In this document: positions 45,188 to 58,270 of the stretch, one piece after another
How the letters are laid out: each line of letters begins with the position of its first letter
Numbering within the stretch: position 1 is the stretch's first letter
DNA from: Phanerodontia chrysosporium
Taxonomy: Eukaryota; Basidiomycota; Agaricomycetes; Polyporales; Phanerochaetaceae
Length of the DNA stretch: 64,000 bases
Reading direction: 5' to 3'
Assembly: GCA_001910725.1 (NCBI GenBank)
Contig: MJGA01000018.1
Location: forward strand, 434,001-498,000
Program-made: the position numbers and the translations under genes
The notes under the pieces: model-generated
Databases searched by the model: none
What the model was told of the DNA's origin: nothing
What the model saw: the letters and a program-made list of their open reading frames with translations, nothing else

Positions 45188-46858
45188 CCCCCCGCCCGCG
45201 GGCGCTCATGCGCCCAGAGCCCGGGGGTCGCCCCTCGCCAGCCCCGCGCTCCTCGCATGCTGTGGGCGTGCATTTGAGGAATGCGGGGCGAGGCGCGCCT
45301 GGTGCGGCTGTTCGTGCGCGTGTACGTGCGCGCGCGGCGTCGCACGGGCAGGGGTTCGAAGGTGGGTGGTGCGGTTGCTGCGGGACGAGGGTGTAGGTGA
45401 CGCCGTGCTCACTGGACGTTTTCGCAGTCGTCGTGTACGGCGTGTTGGAGCAGAGGCGTTCTGCGCGAGCTCGCGGCGGCGCTGGCGGTGCGGTCTCTGT
45501 CGTCTGTGGGGCCCCAAGAGCGACTTGGTGTAAGTGACTGGCTGCGCACCATCTGCCATCGGCGGTGCTCAAGACTGACGTCGACTGTGTGCTACAGACA
45601 CAGAGGAGAGGGCAGAAACACGGCTCGCGCAATGGCGTGCGTCCCCCTGCTGAATACGAGCTGTCGCACAGCCCCGCCCGCGCAACGTCGGGTGTAGAGG
45701 ACATGAAACACCGCCCCCCACCGCGCTGCTCGACGCAATGCTGGGGACGTGCAAGCTGCGTCGTACTGCGCAGCGGCGCTTTGGTCGGGCCTTTGTTTGA
45801 CGAGGTGCGCGTCCTCTGCCCGATGCGGCCTCGTCCATTGGCGAGCAGGGCGTGGCTGACAGTGACGTCTATCAGGCCCCGGCCTTGCGATTGCAACAGC
45901 CAGAGAACAAATAAACGCTGATAGCGCTGTCTTCTGTGCTAGGCCTCGTTTGGCGCAACCGTTTTCGAACGGCAGGGGGCGCGCATCAGAGGCCCATCGC
46001 CCACATGCGTGCCATCTCACGCATCCTCGCTGGACGTGCAGTCGTCACCAAGGGTCCGTTTCACTTCCGCTGGCACGCGATGCGCGGTGAATAGAAAGGA
46101 CGGAAAGGGCGAGCACAAGAGCGTTTGTGCGAGCCGGGGGATGGGCCCTAGGTGGAAGAGGCGATCTCCAGCAGAACGTTGTGCAGCCCCAGCCCTCCGG
46201 TGCTCTGCTACCTGCGCTTGGCCCCATGGGGAACGGGTGCGAATGCGATGGTGCGGCCGGCGTGGCCTTTGCATGGGGGAAGCCGTCGTCTCTGCCAGAC
46301 CCGGGCGGCGCGCCTCTGGGAGCACGCTAATGTCGCAGACTCGCTTTCTCCGTGGGCGGTTACCGGTTACCCCCAGAACATACGCACGCGCACGGGTTGT
46401 GCACTGCCCGTCGCGCATTTCCGTCACGACCGACGTCACAGCTCTCCCGGGAGCCGCGGCGGGCGCGCCATCGGAGGACAGCCTCGTCCGTGCCGAGCCC
46501 CGCCGCGTCGGGCGCGAAGGCCCGTGCGGCGCGCTCCGAGGGCGGCGTGCTTCTGGCGCCCACACACGCGTGGCACCACGCCCCCGTCGGCATCGTCCAC
46601 GCTGCGGCAGCGCCCCGCCCCGCCGCGCCCGACGACAACACACCGCACCACCCTCACTGTTGCACGAGCGACGCTCCAGGCGGCCCACCAACGCCACGGC
46701 CCGCGTGCGGACACACCCACATCCGCCCTGGTGACCCGCTGCGCGTGCGTGCGTGCGTGCGCGCGCCGACCGTCGCCCGAAAGCGGCATTAATTAAGCCA
46801 TTCTGGGCCGCAGCACGCGCACCCGCCTTCTTCGCTTCCTCCTGGGCCGCTGTGGGCC

Positions 46859-46878
46859 GCGCGCGCGCGCGCGCGCGC
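46859..46878 (+). repeat. (GC)10 dinucleotide repeat
   Basis: Ten GC units in a row. Alternating purine-pyrimidine DNA of this kind can form Z-DNA; a GCGT-type run lies about 100 bp upstream. Confidence 0.9.
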
Positions 46879-48127
46879 AATATGTCCTTATGCGAATGCT
46901 GCGTGCCGCGGCGGTGCCCCGCCCGTGGTGTGCGCGCCCACGGGAATATGGGCCAAGGACGGTTGCCGTGCGCGCAATTGGCAGCGTCGCACGCACACGG
47001 ATATATTGTCGCGACGGGCCCACGACGCCCCTGCGCCCTGTGCCTCGGCGCGCTGCTGCTGTCCTGCGCCCCGGAGGCCCGCCCGCGTCCTCAGCGAACC
47101 GTCGCCCGCGATCCCCACACGCGGGCGGCACATGGCGCAACCCCCTTCGTCACGCTCGCGCATACGATCGGGGGATGCCTGCGCGCGGAGGCCGCACCAG
47201 ACAGGCGTGCCCGCGCGCGCGTTTGCACGGGCTGGATCGCTGGATGGCAGGGCGTGACGGAGGGGCCCTGACGGTCTCCGGCCGTGGAGAGGCACGTGTC
47301 GAGGCTCGCACGGGCCCCCGAGTATCTGTGGTGCCCAATGTTGTGCCTCGGTGTATCGTAATCATCGTATTCGAAAGACTTAAATGTCACCGTTCCGCGG
47401 CTGGTGATCGCCAGATGTGTGGCCCACCCCGTGCGCCAAAAGCAGGCTAGCGTCGGCGGACGCGAAACGGGTGACAACACGCGCCACCCATTTCCGCCCT
47501 TGTCTCGCGATCGCGCCGCGATTTCGCCCCATGCACACCCCTTAGACCTCGCCGGGGGAGACAACGAAAAACGCGCAAAAGGGAGTCACATTGTCTAATG
47601 TACGGATGATTACACACACTTTTTTACGGGTTGGGTGCGGATGGGCTATAGTATGTACAGTGAGACAGGGTCCGGGGGCGAGCACAGGGCGCATACTGAT
47701 ACATACAACATGTTGTGAGGGGTATGCGTTGAGAAGGAGCAAGAAGGCGAGGCGCAAAGGTCCGGTTGTGGGCGAGCATGGGGATTGGGCGTAACAGCAT
47801 GGCATACACAGAGTGTACATGGGAGGTGTCAATGGAAAGCAAGACCATACAATGATTGTGCAGCGGCGGGTGGTGGTGGTGGGCAGGGACATGCGAGCGG
47901 CGGACGCTCAATGGGAGGCGTACAGCGTCGGCACCCCATGCGCACCGGCAAGAACGTTTACAGGGCGGGCTGCTCTGCCGTCAGCGCCCGCCGACGCGTT
48001 GTGCGCCAGCGCGCGCGGTAGGGCGGGCGGGCGGGGGCCGGGATGGACGCAGGGCGCGGTGCGGGCAACAAGATCATGGCGTCGAGATTGACATGAGCCG
48101 GTCAGAACCCCTGGGTAGACAAGACGA

Positions 48128-49685
48128 TCAGCCCGATGCCACCCTGCCGAAGCGGCCCCGCAAGGAGTGCCGACTCACGCTGTACTGCTGGCCCGAGAGC
48201 GCATGCGCATACGCCGTCGGTGCGGAGGGCGCCCCCGTGACGTCGAAGCCCGCGGCGTAGTCGACGTCCGCGTACGGCTTGCCCGCGCCCGCAGAGAGCG
48301 CCGCGCCGAGCGTGCCGACGTGCGGCGGGAAGACGGCATCGAGCGGGCTCTGCGGGAGGCTCGCGTACCCGTCGTCGTCCGCGCGCACGAGGCCGGGCGG
48401 CGCGAGCTCAAAGTGGGGCGCGTACCGCTGCTGCTGCTGCTGCGGCGGCGGCGGCGGGTACGCCTGCGCGGGGCTGCCCGCCGCGGGCGCGCGCGTGATG
48501 TCAAACATTTGCTCGAACTCGCGGCTCGACTCGGTGGTGTAGCTGTAGGCGTCGCCGTTCGACGACGACGGAGACGACGGCGGCGAGGCGTGCGGCGTGT
48601 TGAAGTGATAGACCACCGAGGAGAGCACGCGCTCGGTCGTGCTCGCGCCCGCGAACGACTCGCTGCCGGGGGCGTGCGGCGGCGGGGGTGTGCGCGCGAC
48701 AATCTCCTGTGCGATGCTGTAGGCACCAATGTCTGGCGTGGCGTGAGCGGCCTGCATGAGTCGGCGCAGCGGGCGGCGCACTCACCGGTCTCTGCGCAGA
48801 GGACGTGCCAGTAGCTGGGCACGAGTTCGACGGTGTAGAGGAACGTGCAGGAGACGTCCGAGGAGTACCCGGCGGCGGGCGTGCACGACGAGTTGTGCAG
48901 CTGCAGGGGCGTCGTCTCCGCAAAGACGGCCGCGCCGTGGCGTAGCACCTGGCAGCGCGACTCGCCCGAGACCGCGGTCGACGAGCGGAACGTGACCGTG
49001 TTGCTGATCGTGCGCAGCGGGCGGAAGGCCGGGTGCGCCGCGCTCGGCCACGGCGCATCTGCGGGCAGCACGTCGACGTTGAGGTAGTCCCGTGCGGGCG
49101 CGACCGAGGTCGACGGCTCCGGCGACGCGGTGGAGTGGTCTGCGCTCGGCGAGCGCGGCGAGCCGGGGCGGTGCGACAGGAGCTTCAGGACTGCGCGCAC
49201 ATCCCCAATGGCATGAGCACACGGTGCAGCGAGCGTGAGGATGGCGGGGGAAACTCACTGCGCTTGCCTTCGCACGTATCCCTGAGCTGCTGCAGGCGGC
49301 TGCCGACCTGCTTTGGTGTCCGATGTTTGCCCGTGACCTGGTAGATGTAGTCCGAGATGAATTTGTTGCGCATCGGGAAGCGGCCGAGGGCGCGCGCGGA
49401 GCGTGTTTCGACGGGGCGGTACCGCTCGAGGCCTGCACACAGAATGGGGTCAGGGGGAAAAATATCTGGATGGGAGGGAAGGGACGCACCTTCGACGAGG
49501 GCGGCCTCGAGCTGGGGCGGCCAGACGACTTCACCCTTGCCCTTGATGGTCTTCCAGCACTTGCGGCTGGTGACGATGGACTGGACGGCCTCGTTGGTGC
49601 CCCTGCTGGGGGAGTAATTGGAGGAGAAATCGTCGGTGGAGGATATTTGGACGTGGTGCTTTGGGAGATATGGGCGGGCGGACAT
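48128..49685 (-). CDS. TEA/ATTS-domain transcription factor
   Basis: Sequence-specific regulator of the TEA family (yeast Tec1, Aspergillus AbaA, animal TEADs), which bind CATTCC/T-type sites. Four exons (49685-49490, 49432-49259, 49190-48786, 48732-48128) join to 459 residues; introns of 57, 68 and 53 bp. The TEA domain covers about residues 40-121: KCWKTIKGKGEVVWPPQLEA, then VEGLERYRPVET across intron 1, FPMRNKFISDYIYQVTGK and HRTPKQVGSRLQQLRDTC. A second ordered block in exon 3 (SRCQVLRHGAAVFAETTPL; FLYTVELVPSYWHVLCAET) resembles the C-terminal partner-binding beta domain seen in TEAD-like proteins by position only. The C-terminus is disordered with a Gln run. TATA-like CTATATAAC on the minus strand at 49814-49822, about 130 bp upstream. 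By family it should control development or cell type. Confidence 0.9.
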
Positions 49686-49813
49686 GGCGAGGAGAGAAAA
49701 GGGCGGGGAGCGAGGAGGGAGGGCGGGTGCGGAGGGGTATTGACGACGGGGCGAGGAGGGGAGCGCGGGATGCGGCGGGAGGAGTGAGGGAAGGAGAGTT
49801 TGGCGGGCGTGTG

Positions 49814-49822
49814 TTATATAGA
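49814..49822 (-). promoter_or_regulatory. TATA-like box of the TEA gene
   Basis: Minus strand CTATATAAC, about 130 bp upstream of the start at 49685; the leader between is C-rich with CCCTCC-type repeats. Confidence 0.6.
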
Positions 49823-52800
49823 GGGTGTGTATGGACGGCTTGGAGTTAGGCGCTGGCAGAGGGCGACGGGCAGTCTGGATTTCCGAGGGGGAAGACAAAA
49901 AATCATAGATTGCTGTAAATGAAGAAGAGTTTTTGGGTGGGAACGGGTGGACATCGCGAGATCTCGAGATTCGCAGACGAAGTTTAGCTTTGATGGCAGG
50001 CGTCTGGCGACCCAAACAGCCTCGCTGGTGCACGGGCAGAGCCAGCGCACAGGAAGCGAAGCGATGCCGTGTGTGTGTTGTTCTCTCGCGGCGCCTGGTG
50101 CGTTGCGGGGGCGTCTCAGCAGAGATTTGCGAAGGTGGACGGAGGGCGTGGTGGGTTTGAGGTGACAGCGGGGAGGGAGGAGGGAGTCCTGTCGCGTCGG
50201 ACAGAGGCAGCAACCCTGAGCGGGAGGTGCGTCTGGTTCGGGCGCTCTGGGCGGGCCCGCCGGCGATTTTCGCGTGGCGGTGTCGCTGTCGGCCATTTAT
50301 CGAGGACTGGAGCGGCAGCGCGGAGGCTAGCGCGCCATGTGCACCGTGCACGGCGAGCGCAGTCCCCACGGCAGACACCCTCGGGATTTGCCTCCGCTCG
50401 GTCGACCGCGCCAAACGATCTGCGTCCAGCGCAAACAGGCAACGCCAGATCCGAGATGCGTTTATTCGCCGAGCGGACCGACGCCACACCGGCTGACAGC
50501 CCCCATCAGATCCCCACCGCCCGATGGCCCCCGCCGCGCGCCAGTCGCCATGCTGAGCCTAGAAGCCACCTCCAGACGTCATCACACAGCTCGTCCCATC
50601 ATCGCCCAATTTGAACGCTTTGCCGCATACGGCCGCCCCTCCCACACCTCCCTTGCCTTCTAGGTCCCGTCGCACGTAAGCCCTGCCCAGCACGGCGACC
50701 CTACCGAGCGGGCCTCTCGGGACGGACGCACGCCCCCCCGGCAGGACGCGATCGCACTTCCTGCCGCAATATCGACATAACCAGCAGCGCCGGACGCGTG
50801 CTCTGCAGCTCCGCGGACCCGCCCCGGTGCTGTGCAACAACAAGAACAAGACAAAAACAACAGAATACAAGGGTGTCCCGCGAAGATTGGCTCTGCCCGG
50901 CAAAGTGCCATTCCCGGATGCACGCTTCCGGATCACTGCGCGCGCACGGACGCGCACCGCTCGTCGCGCCCTCTGGCGGTCAGCACTGGGCGTGTGCGAC
51001 CCCCGGGGAACGAGAACGCGAGCAGGCTTGCCCCCACGCCAGCGCCGGCGCGGTCAGGCCTCAGGCTGGCGTGTGCAGTCCGGCAGCGCGACACCCCGCA
51101 CGCCTGCGCCCGACGCGCGCGGGGGTACGCGCAGCAGCAGCGGTCGGCCGTCGTTTGCTGTTTTGGAGGGAGAAGCGGCGAAGGGCGTGCGCGGGCCAAT
51201 CAGGGTGCGCGCGCCTTGCGCCGGTGTCACGCCAGAGCCACGTTCTGCCAAGGGTCCTGCGTGCTTCGCGGGCGCCCGGCGGGGCGGGCGATTCGCACGC
51301 CGCCCTACGCCATTGTCCGCCAGCGGAGGCCCGCATTTGGCCATGCGCTGCCTGTGGGGACGACGGCACGGCCTGGAGCCTCGCGCGGCGGCGGCGGCGC
51401 GTGCACGCCCTGCCGGCATCCCAGACGCGCAGTCGCTGTCGTCGGTGTGTCGTCCGCGCCCGTCTTGGCTGATGCCTCAATATACCGGGCGAGCGCGTAT
51501 GTCATCGCACGTACGAAATGCAAATCCAGGTGACGCACCCCGACCCGCTGCACGCCGGGTGACACACGCGTGCTCGACGCGCGGAGGCAGAACAAGGGCG
51601 CTGGTGCGCAAGACTTGCGGTACTGGGACAAGGCCAGGGCGCGCCACCCGCTGCCAGGCTTTTTCTGCAACTCCGACGCTGCGCACGGCGTACGTACCTG
51701 TTGCGTGCGGCGACCTCTCCATGGGACGACGACGACGACTCGTCTCGCGCCGTGCCCGTCGGACCTCACGCGAACGACACCGCACTGACAGTCCCATCGG
51801 GTCGAGCATCTGCCCTGCAGCGAAGGTCCAAACGAGACGAGGGCGCGCCATGCCGTCCCGTCCAATCACGCCCGCGGGCCAATCAGCCCCACCCACACGC
51901 ACCCAGCCAATCCACGCCGCGCCGCCGCTGATTGGGCCCGCAGACCGCAACCCACCGATGAGGCGCCCGCCTGCAAATCCCACCGCGAAACCGACCGTCT
52001 TCGCCCGGCAAGGGAGGCGAGATCTCGAGGGCGTATGCTTGCCCCCCCCGCCGCCACCGCCACCGCAGTAGCAGCAGCACGAACAAGCTCTGCGGTAAGG
52101 GATTTACGATCGTGCGCGGGCGGCGGGCTGGCGTCGAGCGTGCGCGTGCCCGGCGTCCTCGCGTTCCGTGCGGCGGCCCCCCGCCCAACACTCGCCACGG
52201 TCCCAACAGCCACACCTAGCGTCCCCGCCCTCGCCAGCACCGTTCCGCCTCTCCCCACATCCCAGGGCGCCTCGGCGTGCCACGCGGCGCGCCTGCGCCG
52301 ACATCACGCACACGCACACACAAAGCCCGTCGCCCCCGGCCCGCAATTCAACGGCCTGCGAGGCCGTTCCGCTGGCTTCTCATAATTGCAGAGTTTGCGC
52401 GCGCACGGCGCGAAGGTGGGGGTGGGAGCACCCTTGTGTGTTCTGGAAAAGAAGGGAATAATGGTGCAGGGTTTGCTCGCGTATCGCTGTGGGAGAGCCT
52501 TCCTGTGGGCGCGCGCGGCGACGCCGTTCCGCCCTGCGCGCACGCGTCCGTGCGGCCGTGACGCTCCTCCTCCATTCGCCCGCCCTCTGTGGTGGTCTTT
52601 GGCGGTGGAGGACAGGCTGCGCTCGCTGGGCCCCGCACGCGGAGGCGCAGGCGGAGACGACGAGAACCGCGGGACACGCTCGCGCGCGTGCGCACGCGTA
52701 CGTAATCGACCCTGCGGGCGCGATGCGCTGCCCTCCCACAGCCCAACGATCCCAGCGCGAGCAAACCGTACCGTCAGGTGCTGCCGGTTGGGCCGCACAC

Positions 52801-54110
52801 GCGCGAAGGCGTTCGCGCACGCACGCGGCCGCGCCCGGCACGCCCTTCTTTCGCATCTGACGGGGCCAACACGCGCACACATTGCGCTAGACTCTACATC
52901 GAAAAGGCGTGTAATCTCGACAACAGACATCTATGGCCTACAGCGAGATGCTCCAACGGATCGCCGCATCGCCCCGCAGCTGCGGCGGCCGTGCGCACAG
53001 GAGACACGTGGGGCTCGGAATAACGAGGACGGGTGGCGCCAGCGCGGAAAATCACGTGCGCACGCACCGCTCTGACGAGGCGGAGCGTGGCGCCGAGATC
53101 GGGCCTTCTCCCGCGCCCCGCGAGCCTCGTTTACGTGCGCGAGGTGCCGCGGCCCGCGCCGGGGGCGGGGGGCTTCTAGAGGGCCCAGCGGCCGCGGCAC
53201 GCGCGCGAGCGCACCATCACGCGCGGACGGCGCAAGGGTCCTGCGAGGGAGCAACACGCTAGAAGCCCCCGCGCGCGACGCGCACTGCTGGCTTCTAGCC
53301 GCTGCCGACCCTGGCGTTTGGCGCAGCTCCGAGGGTGTGCGCGCGCGCGGTGGCACCTCGACAGGTTAGGCTTTCGTGCGCGAGGCGGGCGCAGGGTGCG
53401 CCCATGACGCCCCCCGGGGCCGCCCATGACGCGGCTGCTGCGGGAGGCGGGGCGTGCTCCGCGGACGCGCCTGCGGCGGCGGCGCCGCGAGTCAACGAGG
53501 GGGTTGCTCCCGCCGCGCCAGCAGCCGAGCCGAAGAGAAGGCGCGAAGCCCCAGAGCGCGGGGGCCCCCTGCTGTGCAGGCGCACGGGATGCCCTACCGC
53601 AACTGGCGTAGACAGTCGTCGAGCCACGGAAAGCACAGCGAGGGCCCGCGCGCGTCGCAAAGAATCGTGTGTGTGTGTGTGCGCGCGCTCGGCTGGGCTC
53701 GGAGTGCACCCCCTGCGGCTGTGCGCGCTCGGCTGGCGCAGGGTGCTCCACTTGGTGTGTGCGACCTAGCTCTTTCGCGGCGGGCTTCTGGTGCTCGGAG
53801 GGGTGTCTGCGCCGTCGCCACGCGCGTGCTACGCCCGGGGCCGTGCGCACTGCGTCTGCGCGGGGGGCGTAGCGAGGGTCACCCAGGGTTGGCGCAGCCG
53901 GCGGAGTGGCGGTGGGGCGGCCCAGATGCGCGAGCGCAGGCGACGGTGCGGGGATTCAATCGTGTGCTCATCTCGTGCGTGGAGGAAGGTGCGCGAGGGG
54001 TGTCTCAGGGCAGGGTGTCTGATAGCGCGGACTGCTGGGTGGGGCTGTACGGCGAGAGAACCCAGCCCAGGCGGACCGCTTGTGCGCGTGTCGTCTGCGA
54101 CGGAGCCTGT
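49823..54110. other. GC-rich gene-free domain upstream of the TEA gene
   Basis: The first kilobase is the long TEA upstream region; from about 50.69 to 54.11 kb the DNA is very GC- and CpG-rich. Very long ORFs occur (50827-52071 plus, 414 codons) but are Arg/Ala/Pro-rich, overlap equally long ORFs in other frames, and show no domain. A cluster of CCAATCA-type boxes lies at 51858-51941. I see no gene, but a non-coding transcript cannot be excluded. Confidence 0.5.
51858..51941. promoter_or_regulatory. cluster of four CCAAT boxes
   Basis: Within about 85 bp: CCAATCA twice and CCAATCC once on the plus strand, and TGATTGG (CCAATCA reversed) once. CCAAT is the site of the fungal HAP/CBC complex. 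Another lies near 51196. No gene start was found nearby. Confidence 0.5.
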
Positions 54111-57100
54111 TTCTAGCTCGGATGGAGTAAAACAAAGGTGCGACTCACATGGGCAAGTGTTCCCCGCCTGCGCTTTGCCTGAGCCCCCAAGCCAACGGTC
54201 CCCGGTTGCCCGTCCAGAACAGAAACCGCGGCGGAAACGGCGAGAACATGCGCCTTGCGCAACAGCCATGTGTGTTCAACTCGTAAGATGACATGTCGCA
54301 GTGCGCTCTGATAGGCAGAGGAGAACGTCAAAGGATAAGGCTATGTGACAGCGCAAAGAGAGATGCAAAACGTCAGCATGGCAACCCCTCTTGGGAGACC
54401 ACGTGACCATGGACTTCGTGGCGTTTGATGGCGCTTTGCGCGGCTTTTGCCCTTCCGTTTCGTTTTCCTCCGTTTCTTTGCTGCGGCTGTCGGGCCTGCA
54501 TACCGTTACCAGAAGGCCGGTCGATCGAGTTTGGTGTCATCTGAATGGGGCGTGTCATTGTTTTCACCTGATTTGTGAGAAGCGGAGCTAGGTGGCGGTT
54601 GTGGTCAGAGGAACTGCAAGCACTGGCCGGCCCTGCCTTCTTGCTGCCTTCCATGCTGTGTTCTAATGTTTTGTCCCCACGGACGCAGTAAAACTGTCCC
54701 CATGCTGTCGTTCAGTTGGCTCGCATGAATAACCTGAACCTGGAATGATAAGTATCACGTAGCCAGATTCTCGATTGCTATCGACGCAGCGGCGCTGAGC
54801 ATCAGCACAATTTAGCAGCATTCGTCTTCTGTACTGCGACTTGTTAACATGCTCAGGTTTGACCCTGCTTAGTGCAGGCAGCTGCAGAAGGATTACAGGA
54901 TATGTTCCGTGCAATATTACGGTCTGTTCGCCCTGAATGCGTATGCTATTGCGTGTCATTTCATAGACTTGATAGAACCTCCGCCGCTTTGCAATATAAC
55001 CAAGTATATTCACCTTTGAACCTAAACACGCATGTTCAATCCCCATTCCCATTTCGGGACGCAGACGTCCAGCGCCAACGGCGCTCGCCCAATCACCGCC
55101 CGGCTCCAAATAAGCGCATCAAACCAAACCGCCCAAATCCTCAGTCATGTCCCACACCCTGCAGCCACGGCAGTCCTGGTCACCCGTCCGCGGCGAGTGC
55201 GTGCACGCACCAGCCGCACCACCGCGCCGCACGCTGCTGCCGAGCCGGGAGGCGCGCCGTCGGGGCTTGCCCGCGGCCGACGGCCGCAGGCTGTGCGTGC
55301 ACCGCTCCAAGGGGTGGGGGGGGGGGCACCCCGCCCTTCGCGACGCGTGCGCTCGGAGCGGTGCGCCTGGCGACTGCCGGGGCCGCCGCGCTCCTCCCGC
55401 GTTCCGCGCGCTGCATCGGACGGGCCCGTGCCTGGGGCTGCTGTCGCCCGGAGGGCGCGGGACAAGGCGCGGAAATTTTTCATGCCAAGGGTCTTCCGCC
55501 ACGGGTCGCTGCTGAGTGATCCTCGGCGGTGCATCGCGTGCGCGCAGGGTGGGGCCGTGGCGCACCGCGCCAGCCGCCTTGTCCAAGCACCGTCGGGGCT
55601 TGCACGACTGCGAGGGCCGGCTCGTGCAGAGCCAGGCGTTGTGCTGCTGCGAGGTGTGCGCAGGCCATGTGCTTCCGTGCCGTCATGCATGACCTCAGCG
55701 AGCGTAGCCGGTAGCCAGTGGCGAGGATGCACCGAGCGCAGCACGCTGTGTTTTTTCATCCGTTTAGTGGGACGGATTGCTGTCAGCGCCGAATATTTGC
55801 CTGGCTCGGTGACATAGGATCTCCGAGTTCAGTGTTCATCGGCGGTGTTGAAGTCATTGCATTTCGTGTATCGTATATGAAGGCGACTGGGTCGATTCCC
55901 AATGGATGTTGCAGGAGTGCTGTACCGAAGCGTGAGCAGGCCACCAACGCCGCAACGCAACGGCGAACAAGGCCTGGCATGGCGCGTCGAGGTCGGTAGG
56001 TAAGGCGGCATGCGGCGGCGGACGCCAAGCCCACGACAAAGTATGACCGACCCTCGACATCGTGGAAGAAGGCCAGCGCGATACCTCCGGATCGGCGAGG
56101 CAAGCACTGCGGGGAAGCCTGCAAGACAAAAGATCCAGAAACGGTGGTCTTAATGCCGCCGATGGAACAATGGCAGATGGGTGCTCGTGTCCGTTGCCAT
56201 TGGCGGCGGAGAGTTGACGCGGGGCGGACGCATCTCAGCGTGGTGTGCCGGCATGAACGCGAGACAAAGTTCGCGGGCAGGGTGCTATTCTGGCATGGCT
56301 CAGAAGGCGGCCATCCTGGCTTCTGTGCGGGCCTGCTGGAAATGTGCGTGGCAGCGCTCTGGGGCTGCTGGGTGTCAGATTGGATATGCAAGCCCCGAGT
56401 GAGGCGATCGTCGAACGAGCAGGTGGAGCATGCTTTCCTCGGACAGCGTGAGACTCAGAGGCGGCCGAACGACGAGCACAATCTCCCTTTTGGCGTTAGT
56501 CCCCGAGGTGGTTCGCGGGTCTGCGATCACGATATGAGATATCGGGGTTGTCACGTTAGTCTCGGGGCGGTACGTACAGAAGGACATCTCCGACGATGGG
56601 GCGTCCGTCATGGCAATAGAGTCGGGGCCCTGCTGGCCAGCGTACAAGGCGCCCTGTCGGAAATGGGATAGTGGTTCTCCAGGAGCTTCTGTCTGGCCCT
56701 GTGGAAAGACAAAGGAAATCTAATTGGGACATAGGCGGGAGGTAAGGCAAGACGCCGGCAGAATATGCGACATCAATGCATAACTCACGCGTACAGGCGG
56801 TGGTTCACAGGTCACCTCGAAAGGGCGAGCGGAAATCAGGCAAGCCGTCTGCCTGCGGGGGCACATCGGCCGCCGGTGGAAGAGTCTAGCCTGTCAGCAG
56901 AGGCAAGAATCCCATCTAATTTGCGGTCATTAGTCGTCTGCATCTCCAACGTACGATGACTAGCCGTCACCTTGCGGTCCACCTCATTTGCTTTCCCCAT
57001 CCCCAAGAAGATGGGTCTCCACTGCTTGGCGGCGCTTTGTGCTGTCGAACCACCTGAAGTCGGGAAATCTCTCCAGTGTCGAGACCCGCCAGCTATGTGT

Positions 57101-58270
57101 AGGGCTTCACTGGAGCATCCCTAAGGCCAACGACGGTAGAAAGGTATGTTTTAGCCTAGAATCAACTCAGGAGTGCAGGAGGGTCACATACGCATAGGCT
57201 TGGAAGAGGCGCATTCCAAGGCGGGGCGCTCACTCGAAGCCTCCGTGATCCTTATGCAGGTCAGCGCGCGGTTCAGCAGCGATGTCTTGAACAGCCTAGC
57301 AGAAGCACACAGTCCGCGGGGCCTGTCCGTCGCTCAGTTCTACATAGAGCAGTCAGTGAGTCCCACACTCGCGCATAGCAGACAGTACTCACCGGGTGGC
57401 TTGCCTAGCCCTATCCCACCGTTCCCGCAAACACCCGATAGCCGACGGGGACCACACGATGGAAGCAGTTTTAGAGGCAGTCCCGATTGCACAGCGGGGC
57501 ATGGGCCTCTGGTGACCGGGAGACCACGTTGATGAAGGACTCAACTCGCCGAGGACTAGGCGACTCGATGTCATCATATCGTTGCAAACATGGGAAGGTC
57601 GTCTGCCCCTCCTCGCGATGACATTGGGCGGCCGAAGCGACGGAGAGAGACTCCAAGCTAATGTGCATGTGCAATGTGAGTACGCTACACTAAGTGTCAC
57701 AACGGAAGATGAACACACTCAGCGCCAGCGCATGCAGGCCCACGCCTTCCGCAGATATCCTAAAGCAGCGCCCGCAACCGTCAACGCACCAGGACCGCAG
57801 GTGCACGCAACACTCGCCATCCCGACACGCACCGCCTTCGTCCCCGCCGCAGCGGCCGCCCGTCGTCGATCGCCCGGTCTGTGCAATCGGGATCGCTGCC
57901 CGCTGACTCCGTTCCGGACGGCGTGCCTGTCGATCCCGGCGGGGGCAACGTTCCATTGCGGCTGTCTCGTCGCGCCCGACCGGCCCACAGGCAGCGATCC
58001 TAGAACCAGGATGCGCGCGGGCGATCCTTGTCGGCGGTCATGCATGCACATGCACGCTGCGCGGCGCAAAGATGCTCCTCCAGCGTCTCGCGGGAGCAGC
58101 AGGCTTGGCCGCTTGGCGATTTGGCTCGAGGTGAGCACCGCTCGTAGACGGTTTACGTTGGTGCACTGCATGTTTACAAACTATACACAGATGCAAGCCA
58201 GGTGTTTGGAGGGGCGACGTCAACAGCAACCATGAGGGCTAAAATGAAAGAGACAAGCAGGTAAAATAAT
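54111..58270. other. 4-kb region without a recognised gene
   Basis: Mixed composition, with a GC-rich block at about 55.04-55.72 kb that contains a run of eleven G near 55317. The minus strand between about 55.78 and 57.7 kb has several open segments with moderate coding look (for example SGGIALAFFHDVEGRSYFVV; SPRRVESFINVVSRSPEAH), but no in-frame joins or family features. Possibly a decayed gene. Confidence 0.4.

Larger units (their letters stand above)
44201..48127. other. GC-rich gene-free domain, part 2
   Basis: Dense CpG-rich DNA from about 44.3 to 47.55 kb with stacked Arg/Pro/Ala-rich ORFs on both strands (for example 44153-45277 plus, 46017-46880 minus) that have no domain, no start context and no introns. 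Simple repeats: a G13 run at 44445-44457, poly(A) at 44924-44973, a GCGT-type run near 46745-46762 and (GC)10 at 46859-46878. The last 500 bp, of average composition, are the 3' flank of the TEA gene. Confidence 0.5.

Noticed and set aside
44153..46880. Several 250-370-codon ORFs on both strands
   Set aside because: Same artefact of high GC; some even translate the poly(A)/poly(T) tract into poly-Lys or poly-Phe, which no real neighbour supports.
50827..52071. 414-codon open reading frame on the plus strand
   Set aside because: Lies in very GC-rich DNA where stops are rare; overlaps long ORFs in all other frames; Arg/Ala/Pro-rich with no domain, intron or start context.
41600..58270. Centromere, retrotransposon cluster or rDNA
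   Set aside because: No reverse transcriptase, integrase, LTR pair or rRNA sequence was recognised; DNA is GC-rich rather than repeat-mutated AT-rich.
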